NCBI RefSeq assembly: GCF_021354595.1
Contig: NZ_JADWYJ010000003.1
Location: 186,001-250,000 of the forward strand
Direction of reading: 5' to 3'
DNA length: 64,000 nt
Source of the DNA: Maribellus sp. CM-23
GTDB lineage: Bacteria; Bacteroidota; Bacteroidia; Bacteroidales; Prolixibacteraceae
Shown here in pieces: positions 48,533 to 56,300 of the stretch (the stretch's first letter is position 1; every line of letters begins with the position of its first letter). Position numbers and translations under genes: made by a program. The notes beneath the pieces were generated by a model, which saw only the letters and a list, made by a program, of their open reading frames with translations, ran no database searches and was not told the origin of the DNA.

Positions 48533-49918
48533 TTACTCGTTTGCCTTTTTTATCTGGTCAGCGTTATCATATATTTTTCTGATGGCAAGTGCAATGTTGT
48601 CCATGTCGTTTTTCGAGCCCAGCAAAACATTTTGCGAGATCCACACCGCTTCCCGGTTGCAAAGCTGCTCGTTCATTGGGCATTGGTTTTCATGAGCATA
48701 GCGCTCGTAGTCAAGCTGTTCGCTGGAGTAGAATTTCCGGAAAAGGCGGCTATTGAATGCATTTTTCAGAAAAGGCATCTTGTTCAGCTCCGAATATCCT
48801 GACAAGCAGGGTACTCCTTCGGCCTGCAATGCCTTGATAAACGCTTCGCGGGAGAGTCCCTTAAATGCTACCTGCTGGTAACGGAAAGGGAATAGGTGAA
48901 AGGCAGCCCGGGTTGCATTCTTGTGCAGACGGTAAGGGCTTATACCCGGTATGTCCTTGATTTGATCGGCGAGATAAGCCGCGTTAACGCCGCGGGTTTG
49001 GGTCTGTTCTTCCAGCCGTGCGAGCTGGGCCAGGCCAATGGCTGCCTGGTACTCGGTAATGCGCAACTTGGTACCTACCATTACGGTCCCGGCTCCAACC
49101 TCTCCGGCGGCAGAGCCGTAAGGGTTGCCATAGTTGTGGAACGAGTAGCAGCGATCCATGAACTGGTCATCATTACTGATGATGGCCCCACCTTCACCGA
49201 TGGCCATGTTTTTTGAATTCTGGAAACTGAAACAACCGGCATTGCCGAAGGTTCCCACTTTCTGGTGGTTGATCTCGGCCAGCCATGCCTGACAGGCATC
49301 TTCCACTACCAGCAGGTTGTGTTTTTTTGCGATGGCCATGATTCGTTCCATATCGCAGGGCAACCCAAGGATGTGCACCGGCATGATGGCTCGGGTACGC
49401 GGGGTTATTCGTGCTTCAATTTTGTCGGGATCCATCAGGAAAGTTTCCGGGTCTACGTCTACAAAAACGGGAATGGCCCCGTTAAACAGGATGCTGGATA
49501 CTGAGGCAATAAAAGTATAGGGAGTAACCAGCACTTCGTCTCCCCAACCTATCTCGAGCTGGGCCAGCGAAGCATTCAGCGCATTGGTGCCGTTAACAAC
49601 GGCCAGACAGCGTTTGGCTCCGCAAATTTCGGCCCAGCGTTGCTCGAACAGGTCAACTACTTTGTTTCGTGACCATACACCACTGCGCATAACTTCCAGC
49701 AAATGCTTCTCGTCGGTTTCCGGCTTCCAGATTGGCCAGGCAGGCCAAGACGGAGAAGACAATGCCGGCTGCCCTCCAAGAAGGGCGGGGGAAGGGGAAC
49801 TGGAAATACTGCCAGCCCAAATACTGCTTATTCCTCCAGGAACAAGAAGAGTTCCTGCTCCCAACAAACTGTTCTGAAGAATAAAATCGCGCCGAGTGTG
49901 TGTATTGTTCTTTTTCAT
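48533..49918 (-). CDS. Tat-exported DegT/DnrJ aminotransferase (copy 1)
   Basis: A 461-residue PLP-dependent aminotransferase, first gene of the exported-enzyme operon. Tat signal TRRDFIL is followed by a hydrophobic segment and a likely cleavage near IWAGS (about 37). PLP-contact Asp207 (VEDACQAW) and Schiff-base Lys236 (SFQNSKNMAIGEGG) are present. It is a paralogue of the gene at 43277 (shared PWP/AWP and SGVWSR/SGIWCR segments) but clearly diverged. It precedes the canonical ceramidase-like gene by 2 bases. Its promoter should lie in the 110 bases before 50029, where I see no convincing boxes; co-transcription with the upstream gene is possible. Confidence 0.9.
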   Translation of the reverse strand: MKKNNTHTRRDFILQNSLLGAGTLLVPGGISSIWAGSISSSPSPALLGGQPALSSPSWPAWPIWKPETDEKHLLEVMRSGVWSRNKVVDLFEQRWAEICGAKRCLAVVNGTNALNASLAQLEIGWGDEVLVTPYTFIASVSSILFNGAIPVFVDVDPETFLMDPDKIEARITPRTRAIMPVHILGLPCDMERIMAIAKKHNLLVVEDACQAWLAEINHQKVGTFGNAGCFSFQNSKNMAIGEGGAIISNDDQFMDRCYSFHNYGNPYGSAAGEVGAGTVMVGTKLRITEYQAAIGLAQLARLEEQTQTRGVNAAYLADQIKDIPGISPYRLHKNATRAAFHLFPFRYQQVAFKGLSREAFIKALQAEGVPCLSGYSELNKMPFLKNAFNSRLFRKFYSSEQLDYERYAHENQCPMNEQLCNREAVWISQNVLLGSKNDMDNIALAIRKIYDNADQIKKANE

Positions 49919-50028
49919 ATTAAAATAGGTTTATAATCTTTAATGTCCAGATTATTATTATCATACTTATACCTGAAAAAGAGCGATTTTATCCACTTGT
50001 TTTTCAAGGTATTCATTGATTTTCTTTT

Positions 50029-51300
50029 CTACAGTTTAATCCTGTACCAAGAAGGATGGCTGGCATACTTTCCTCCACCGTACCGTTTGCAAACAATAAT
50101 AATCTCTTCCTTTTCCACATTTTCCATGATGTTAAAGTTAGAGAGCTGCAATTTTGTGTCTTCGTGTTCATGCCTGGTATCAATCATTACTACACTTTCT
50201 TTTATCAATCCAAAATTTTCTGTATTTACTTCTGCAATAACCAATGGATAACGGGGATGACTTGCCTGAGGGTTTGTTTCGGTTATGTTTCCAACCCAGT
50301 ATACCCGGCCACTCTTTCTGGATCTGAAAAGCGTTGAGTGTGCCGTTGGCACGAAAAAATTTTCTCCGTTGGTATAAGTAAGAGGTTTTGGTTCTGACCA
50401 TGTCCTGCAGTAATCGTTAGAAAATGAAACTCTGGCATATCCAGGTAATTCGGGACGGGCAAGATTTGAACATCTGGCTACCATTGCAAATTTTCCTGGT
50501 TTTTTGGTTTCTATAATGGTTGCCTCACACACGCCTCTGGTTGAAACGTTGTAGTCGATACGCAACCATTCTCCGAAATCCCATGTTACATCGCTTCCAT
50601 CGGGCAGCCATTTCCCAACGAGTACGCCTGCATCTCCAAACAGATAGGCATTTTCCACAGGGAGATAAATTTTTTGATTCTCTTCGTCCCAAGGATGTAA
50701 ACTGAGAGGTACCATTATTTCTCCGTTTGACGCTTTGACGATAGGTCTTGTAAAGTCGATATTAAATCCATTTCTGCCAATTTTCACTCCTTTTATTGGA
50801 TTCATCGTGTCGTGTCCTTTGACAATCACAAGCTTCAACTCCGAGAAAGTTTTTCCACCATCTTTAGAGACACGATACCACGTTTTATATTGGGGCGATC
50901 CTGTCGAGGTATCTCCCTTTCCCGGGGTGGAAATAACGAGTTGTAAAACCCATGGTTTTCCTGGTTCAACAAAAATATTACCTGTAATATAATTGCCGCT
51001 TCCACTGTAAAAATTTTCTTTTTCCCATGGGAATGGAACAGGTTGAACGCTTGGTACGGTCGGCACATTTGGACAATAGATAAAACCGGGGTCAGAAGGA
51101 ATAGCGCGATATTCATCATTGTATTGATCATTGATAAACCAGATTTGTTTATCAATCACTTTGGGAATGCTTACTAACACATCTGACTCACTGATCTCTT
51201 CAGTGCCTTTACATGCCAGAAATATGATGCCTACAAGTGATGCGGCAATGATCATTAATGCATATTTCAGCTTAATTGTTTTTTGAATTCTATATTTCAT
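50029..51300 (-). CDS. Sialidase-fold lipoprotein behind a LacI-type operator
   Basis: A 423-residue lipoprotein (Cys30 in FLAC) with sialidase-superfamily propeller features: Asp-box-like SKDGGKTF and SNDYCRTW, and strands such as GNIFVEPGKPWVLQLVIS and RVYWVGNIT. Classical sialidase arginines are not obvious, so the substrate is uncertain. An in-frame TTG at 51324 exists, but ATG at 51300 is preferred because it begins the signal peptide and keeps the operator outside the coding region. The operator CAAACGTTTG lies 26 bases upstream, pointing to repression by a LacI-family regulator encoded elsewhere. Confidence 0.82.
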   Translation of the reverse strand: MKYRIQKTIKLKYALMIIAASLVGIIFLACKGTEEISESDVLVSIPKVIDKQIWFINDQYNDEYRAIPSDPGFIYCPNVPTVPSVQPVPFPWEKENFYSGSGNYITGNIFVEPGKPWVLQLVISTPGKGDTSTGSPQYKTWYRVSKDGGKTFSELKLVIVKGHDTMNPIKGVKIGRNGFNIDFTRPIVKASNGEIMVPLSLHPWDEENQKIYLPVENAYLFGDAGVLVGKWLPDGSDVTWDFGEWLRIDYNVSTRGVCEATIIETKKPGKFAMVARCSNLARPELPGYARVSFSNDYCRTWSEPKPLTYTNGENFFVPTAHSTLFRSRKSGRVYWVGNITETNPQASHPRYPLVIAEVNTENFGLIKESVVMIDTRHEHEDTKLQLSNFNIMENVEKEEIIIVCKRYGGGKYASHPSWYRIKL

Positions 51301-51319
51301 TTTTCTTGTGATCTCTACA

Positions 51320-51340
51320 TTCAAACAAACGTTTGCGTAA
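51320..51340 (-). promoter_or_regulatory. LacI-family operator, copy 1
   Basis: Core palindrome CAAACGTTTG (51326-51335) inside a 21-base block that recurs exactly, inverted, at 60463-60483. GCAAACGTTTGC-like palindromes are the classical binding sites of LacI/PurR-family regulators. It lies between the likely promoter and the start of the sialidase-fold gene. Confidence 0.75.
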
Positions 51341-51912
51341 ATTTATGTAAATTTATCATAACATGCTATTTTACCAGAAAATATGCGAATTTTTACATTC
51401 GCTTATAATACTTTAAACGCACATTATTTATTTTCGATCTTAAAGTTGATTCTATTTTGCCCTTTTTTTGCTGCTAATCTGGGTGTCTGTTTGGCACCTG
51501 ATAGATTCGATCAAAAAGGTTAGCGCGATTGCAGCTGTCTTTATTTCTCGAAGTTTCCAGATTGTTCTCTAGTGAATTTTTTTTAAGGTTACAAGCTATT
51601 TAAAGTATCTTTCCAACCTGACATCCAATTTTACAACAGGTTTTCCTCTACTTCTAATTACAAGGAACGGGCAAGAAGACAATGCTCTTATTCAACAAAG
51701 ACCGTTTTTCTTTTTGTATTTAATTCGATACAAAAAATGAGGACTCTGGTCTCCATACAGGTTCTTTATTTATTATTGATTAGCAAGTCGGCGCTTGCAA
51801 AAGATTTTCAGAGTTGAAAGTGGTTTTCCTTTTGCACGCAAAAAGAAAACCACGAAATCAAACTTAACAATACAAAAACGAAAGTTTCATTGCAATATAC
51901 AATGATATAGAC
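51341..51912. other. Non-coding gap with inverted repeats
   Basis: No gene is visible. It contains GCGAAT/ATTCGC (51385-51390, 51397-51402), a possible second regulatory palindrome for the sialidase-fold gene; GCAAG/CTTGC (51783-51787, 51794-51798); and a long hairpin with 15-base arms and one mismatch (51820-51834, 51839-51853). The last lies 60 bases after the upstream minus-strand operon and is a candidate terminator for it, though no strong T-run follows. Confidence 0.6.
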
Positions 51913-53112
51913 TTAATCGTTAATGCTGAAGAAAGACAACTCGCCTATTGTTACAGGCACAGCTCCATTCCACGTATCTTTTACTACATATCGGATATAA
52001 CGTACGGGTGTAGTATTGTTCAGAATCATAAAATCCTCTCCTGCTGCTGCATATTCAAGATCCTCTGGACTTTCCTTGCCTAGATCCTGCCGAGAAGGTT
52101 TAATCGACTCGTAAACTCCTAATACCGTCCATTCCGAAAAATCGTCACTAACATCAGGCGTTGTACTTCCCCATACTTCAAATTTCTTTACTCCCTGACT
52201 TCTGTATACGACTCCGGCAGTTAAGCGTTGCCATTGTTTTATTCGGGAAAGCTTAACTTCTTCTCCCAGATCGAACGTGAAACTATGTGGCAATGTAATC
52301 CCAGATTGAATATACCATGTTCCTACATTGTCATCCCACATTTTTTCTATTCCATAAGAAGAACTATGTTCGAAATATGGAATTCCAGGTGGGTTCCATC
52401 TTGTGATCAGTGAATGATCCATTTTTGAATCAATACGATTGACGGAAGTGAAATTGGAGTACAAGGTATCGTAAGCTTCTTCTTCGGGCAAATACAAGGT
52501 CCTGAATTCGAATTCTCCACTAAAGCCTTCCAGTAGAAGAGAAGACTCTCCACTTGTGATGAATTTTGTTACATAATTTCCAGCCTTGTTCTTGTATTTA
52601 ATTTCAGATTTCATGTAGTATTCCGGGATACTGCCCCATTGGGTGAAAACCGTGTCTTGTGTCTGAAACGTAGCATATTTCAGATTCCTCTCAATAAGCG
52701 TTTTCTGGAACTTCGGACCATAAACATGACCTGAAGTTTCCATCGGAATTGATCGATTCTTTTGTTCACTATTCATGGTTACCAGTTGGAAATAATACAT
52801 TCGTTCTTCTAAATCGGAAATCAATAGTTGCTTAGCACTAGTCCCCGGTGAGCCTGGAATGTCAACAAGGACTGAATCTTCTCCTGAATTCCAGTATACC
52901 ATTAATTTCGTTGCTTTGGGATCAGAAATCCAATAGTGGATCATGGCACGACCAACACCGGGCAGTACTTTTGCAGAATCGGGTTGCCCAACATAAATCT
53001 TCTCTCCTTCTTCAAGATACTGGTCATGAAGATCGTTCATCTTTGAGCAGTAACTAAAGAACAATCCTACGATTACTAATAAAATGGATTCAATTAAATA
53101 TTTTGATTTCAT
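51913..53112 (-). CDS. Surface lipoprotein with DUF4998 and discoidin-like domain
   Basis: A 399-residue lipoprotein (Cys22 in FSYC). The N-terminal half resembles DUF4998, beginning with NDLHDQYLEEGEKIYVGQPD, and contains fibronectin-like beta strands. The C-terminal part (about 240-395) is a DUF5000/F5-8C discoidin-type beta-sandwich with MWDDNVGTWY and PHSFTFDLGEEVKLSRIKQW. These proteins replace SusE/SusF in many PULs and bind glycan at the cell surface. It lies 26 bases after the related gene at 53139 and shares the C-terminal domain with it. No enzymatic motif is present. Confidence 0.88.
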   Translation of the reverse strand: MKSKYLIESILLVIVGLFFSYCSKMNDLHDQYLEEGEKIYVGQPDSAKVLPGVGRAMIHYWISDPKATKLMVYWNSGEDSVLVDIPGSPGTSAKQLLISDLEERMYYFQLVTMNSEQKNRSIPMETSGHVYGPKFQKTLIERNLKYATFQTQDTVFTQWGSIPEYYMKSEIKYKNKAGNYVTKFITSGESSLLLEGFSGEFEFRTLYLPEEEAYDTLYSNFTSVNRIDSKMDHSLITRWNPPGIPYFEHSSSYGIEKMWDDNVGTWYIQSGITLPHSFTFDLGEEVKLSRIKQWQRLTAGVVYRSQGVKKFEVWGSTTPDVSDDFSEWTVLGVYESIKPSRQDLGKESPEDLEYAAAGEDFMILNNTTPVRYIRYVVKDTWNGAVPVTIGELSFFSIND

Positions 53113-53138
53113 TTTTTAAAATTTTTCTTGTAAAAGAA

Positions 53139-54323
53139 TTAGTTCATTATATTGCCAAATGCATCTATCTCCATAATGACAAAGTTATTGGCTCCTCCCC
53201 ATGTTTTGAGCACATCAAAACGGAGGTATCTTACAGCTGGAGTACCGATTGGCATGTTGAAATCTTCTCCTGCAACGGCAAAAGCCTGATCTTCGTCTGT
53301 AATCTGTCCAAGGGGTAAGCCAGAAGGTTTGTAGGAGTCAAACTCTCCTAATAATACCCATGTGGAAAGATCGTCGCTTACTCCCGGGTGGTCAGAACCA
53401 TATACTTTGAAATGCCTTAAATTTCCGGCAGTATAGGTTTGACTTGCATTACAGCGTTGGTATAATTTAAGGCGGCTTAGTTTGGCCAACTGGCCCATGT
53501 CAAAAGTAAAACTGGTAGGAAGTGTGACCGATGTAGAGCCCATAAATCCGGGACTGATTAAAGCACCTTGTCCGTCCCACATGTTTTCAATCTGCCAAGA
53601 ACCGTAATTTGCATAAGCTATACCTGGTGGATTCCATCTTGCGAATCTGGCTTTATCCAGCTCCTCTTCAAAGAGTGGTAAATAGGTGCCACTGATCGTA
53701 TCTGTATGGTTTCCCCATTTGTCGCGCAAGTATACTGCAAGAATAATCTCCTCAGCACTAAGTCCTCTGATGTTTCCTTTGCCTGTTCCTGCATTGGTGT
53801 AAAAGTTCTCGATCTCTTCGTATTTGGCCTCTGTAGTATTCCAGCTTGCAATGGATAATACAACATCAGCATTCGTTGGATTGTCCCATGTGATAAAAAC
53901 TCCTCCAAAATCATTGGCAATATTTACCGATTCCAATATTCCAAAAATAGGAGCTTCTTTTGGATGAATTTCCACCTCAACCGGTTGTGATTCATTTTTG
54001 CTTCGGTCGCCGCACACAAGAGAAACTGTTTGTGATTTTGACTGCCCTAATCCTTCAATCCTTATTCTGTTTGTATAGGCCGAAGCTTTTTGTTCCATTA
54101 TGGTACCATTATCGAGCTGATAGGTTACTTTTATATATAGGAGGTCATCGTCGTCGGGAATCGCGTAGGAAATGATTGCGCCTCCGGCAATATTCTCCAC
54201 TTGAGGATTTGCAATTTGCTTGGGAGGAATGCTATCCAATGGGTATTGCCCTCTTTCCTCTTCTTCGCAAGACCAGATAAAGCAAATCGCAAATAGTAAT
54301 ATGAATATTTTACTTTTCATCAT
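53139..54323 (-). CDS. Surface lipoprotein with DUF4959, DUF5126 and DUF5000 domains
   Basis: A 394-residue lipoprotein (Cys19 in IWSC). The order is DUF4959 (about 28-130, with IANPQVENIAGGAIISYAIP), DUF5126 (about 130-230, with GVFITWDNPTNADVVLSI) and a C-terminal DUF5000/discoidin-like domain (about 240-390, with MWDGQGALI and PTSFTFDMGQLAKLSRLKLY). This architecture is typical of the third gene of susCD loci and is taken as a glycan-binding protein. It follows susD by 24 bases and precedes its shorter relative. Two adjacent ATG codons make the start ambiguous by one residue. Confidence 0.9.
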   Translation of the reverse strand: MMKSKIFILLFAICFIWSCEEEERGQYPLDSIPPKQIANPQVENIAGGAIISYAIPDDDDLLYIKVTYQLDNGTIMEQKASAYTNRIRIEGLGQSKSQTVSLVCGDRSKNESQPVEVEIHPKEAPIFGILESVNIANDFGGVFITWDNPTNADVVLSIASWNTTEAKYEEIENFYTNAGTGKGNIRGLSAEEIILAVYLRDKWGNHTDTISGTYLPLFEEELDKARFARWNPPGIAYANYGSWQIENMWDGQGALISPGFMGSTSVTLPTSFTFDMGQLAKLSRLKLYQRCNASQTYTAGNLRHFKVYGSDHPGVSDDLSTWVLLGEFDSYKPSGLPLGQITDEDQAFAVAGEDFNMPIGTPAVRYLRFDVLKTWGGANNFVIMEIDAFGNIMN

Positions 54324-54347
54324 TCTTATTTTTAAGTTTTTGACAAA

Positions 54348-56279
54348 TTACCAACCGGGATTTTGTACAAGGTTTGTATTCACTGACAGGTTATACTGTC
54401 TGATCGGCCAAAAGATATCTTTGCGGGTATAATTCATATCCATGTACGAAGTAACATGATAAAAATCGCTGTTATTCTCTCCTAAGTAATACCAACCCTG
54501 TATTGTTGTATTCAATTCCTGAGGAGCTCGTCCCCAGCGCCGAAGATCCCAATAGCGCTGTTCTTCAAAGGCCAGCTCAATACTTCTTTCGCGTTGAATA
54601 ATTTCTCTCATACCCTCCTGGGTTGTATATTTCTGAGAAAACCTGGAATAATTGCTCCACGATTCTACCACTCCTTTCAAGCCTGCTCTTTCCCGAATAA
54701 TGTCGATATATTGATATACTTCCTGATTCGGACTGGCCAAGGTTTCGTTGAGAGCTTCTGCATACAGAAGATATAAATCAGCCAAACGAATAATTGGCCA
54801 CTCCCATGCTTTGTTTACATAGACTGTTTGATTATAAACCCCGTAAAAGTTAGATAGCTTTTTGATGTAGAAAGAGGTGAGAGAATAACGCTCAATACCT
54901 ATCGGTCCTGAAATTTCTCCGGCTTTGGCATTGATTGGCCACTGCTGATTTTCGTCGTAACGTCCCACGCCATACCACCAACCTTTATCAAAGCCGATGC
55001 TGCCGTAAAAACGAGGCTCTCTGTTTAAATGAAGTTGGGCCGTTAATACATTGGGCTGAACCAATAATTTGTCTTCTTCGGTGGTTACTGTTAAATCATA
55101 ACGATTGGCATAATCGTAAGTGACATCTTCCTCTATCGGGACACCATTTTTTGAATAAAAACATTCAACAGCCTTCATGGTCGGAACATAAACACCTACT
55201 CTTACCGGAATATGCAAAGCGTCAAGTGCTGGCATCGAATACACATCATTGTACCAACCAATGTTATACGAACCAACATTTCGGCCATATGAGTCTGTTC
55301 CCTGTCCTGAATAACCCCAAATATGTTCGCTGTTCCATTTGTCGGTAACAATTTGCCCCACCTGTGCAATAAGCCTGGTTTGTTCCGACAAGTTCAATGA
55401 TACATCTCTGAATTCAAATAATGCATGACCGGCAGCATGGCATGTATCAATGGCATTTTTACAAGCGACCATTGCTCTTTGCCATTTTGCCGGGTCTTCA
55501 ACGGGATTGATAAAGTTTCTTCCCAGATGATCTTTAAACGATGTGTAATCCTTGTTTCCGTTAAACAGCGGACTGGCAGCAGTAACCAAAACTTTTGCTT
55601 TCAGGGCAAGTGCTATTGCCTGAGTAAAGCGGCCTTGTTCTGCAATTGGGTTGTCGATTTTTAACGGCAAATCGGGCGTTGCTTCATCCAGTAATTGAAC
55701 AATGTATTCAACAACATCATCAACGGGCTCTCTGTAAACCATTATTTCTTCTTTGGATGCGGAAATAGGTAGGTTTTCTTTAACAATTGGGATGGGGCCA
55801 TACATCTGCATCAGGAAGTAATGGTAATATGCCTTTAAACATTTAACTTCAGCAATCCATACTGGTTTTTCATACGATTCCAGATCCCGGACTTCGTCAA
55901 GTCGTTCGATAAATATATTGCAATCACGGATGCCCTTCCAGAGGCTTTTGCCGCCCCATAGACGCAATCCATCCCAGTAGTTGATAATTGGGGAGTTGAC
56001 ATTATTACCCTCTTTCAAGACGGTCCAACCTAATTGAAAACCGGCCCAGTTTTGATTACCGTAGGTTGTTGCAAAATCATCAAAACGTCCGGGAGATTCG
56101 CACAAGCCATGTCTGGGCATATACGAGTAACAAGTAGCGAGATATTGTTCCGCTCTTACTCGGTCTTTAAAGGCATAATCCAATGTTGCCACGTTGTCGG
56201 GGACAATATCCAAATAATCGCCACACGAGGTCGCAATCATTATTGAAGAAATTATAATTATAAAAATACTTCTTTTCAT
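54348..56279 (-). CDS. susD: SusD-type glycan-binding lipoprotein (second PUL)
   Basis: A 643-residue RagB/SusD protein with lipobox Cys19 (ATSC) and the usual GDYLDIVPDNVATLDYAF opening. TPR-like helices (AEVKCLKAYYHYFLMQMYGPIPI) and the C-terminal segment with YLLYAEALNE, IRERAGL and RSIELAFEEQRYWDLRRWG are diagnostic. It is longer than most SusDs, matching the group that accompanies DUF4959/DUF5000 proteins. It lies 21 bases after susC on the minus strand. Confidence 0.96.
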   Translation of the reverse strand: MKRSIFIIIISSIMIATSCGDYLDIVPDNVATLDYAFKDRVRAEQYLATCYSYMPRHGLCESPGRFDDFATTYGNQNWAGFQLGWTVLKEGNNVNSPIINYWDGLRLWGGKSLWKGIRDCNIFIERLDEVRDLESYEKPVWIAEVKCLKAYYHYFLMQMYGPIPIVKENLPISASKEEIMVYREPVDDVVEYIVQLLDEATPDLPLKIDNPIAEQGRFTQAIALALKAKVLVTAASPLFNGNKDYTSFKDHLGRNFINPVEDPAKWQRAMVACKNAIDTCHAAGHALFEFRDVSLNLSEQTRLIAQVGQIVTDKWNSEHIWGYSGQGTDSYGRNVGSYNIGWYNDVYSMPALDALHIPVRVGVYVPTMKAVECFYSKNGVPIEEDVTYDYANRYDLTVTTEEDKLLVQPNVLTAQLHLNREPRFYGSIGFDKGWWYGVGRYDENQQWPINAKAGEISGPIGIERYSLTSFYIKKLSNFYGVYNQTVYVNKAWEWPIIRLADLYLLYAEALNETLASPNQEVYQYIDIIRERAGLKGVVESWSNYSRFSQKYTTQEGMREIIQRERSIELAFEEQRYWDLRRWGRAPQELNTTIQGWYYLGENNSDFYHVTSYMDMNYTRKDIFWPIRQYNLSVNTNLVQNPGW

Positions 56280-56300
56280 AAAGGTAATGTTTTGAGTTGT

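Noticed and set aside
51301..51324. TTG start for the sialidase-fold gene
   Set aside because: It would place part of the operator in the coding region and lengthen the signal peptide; ATG at 51300 is better.
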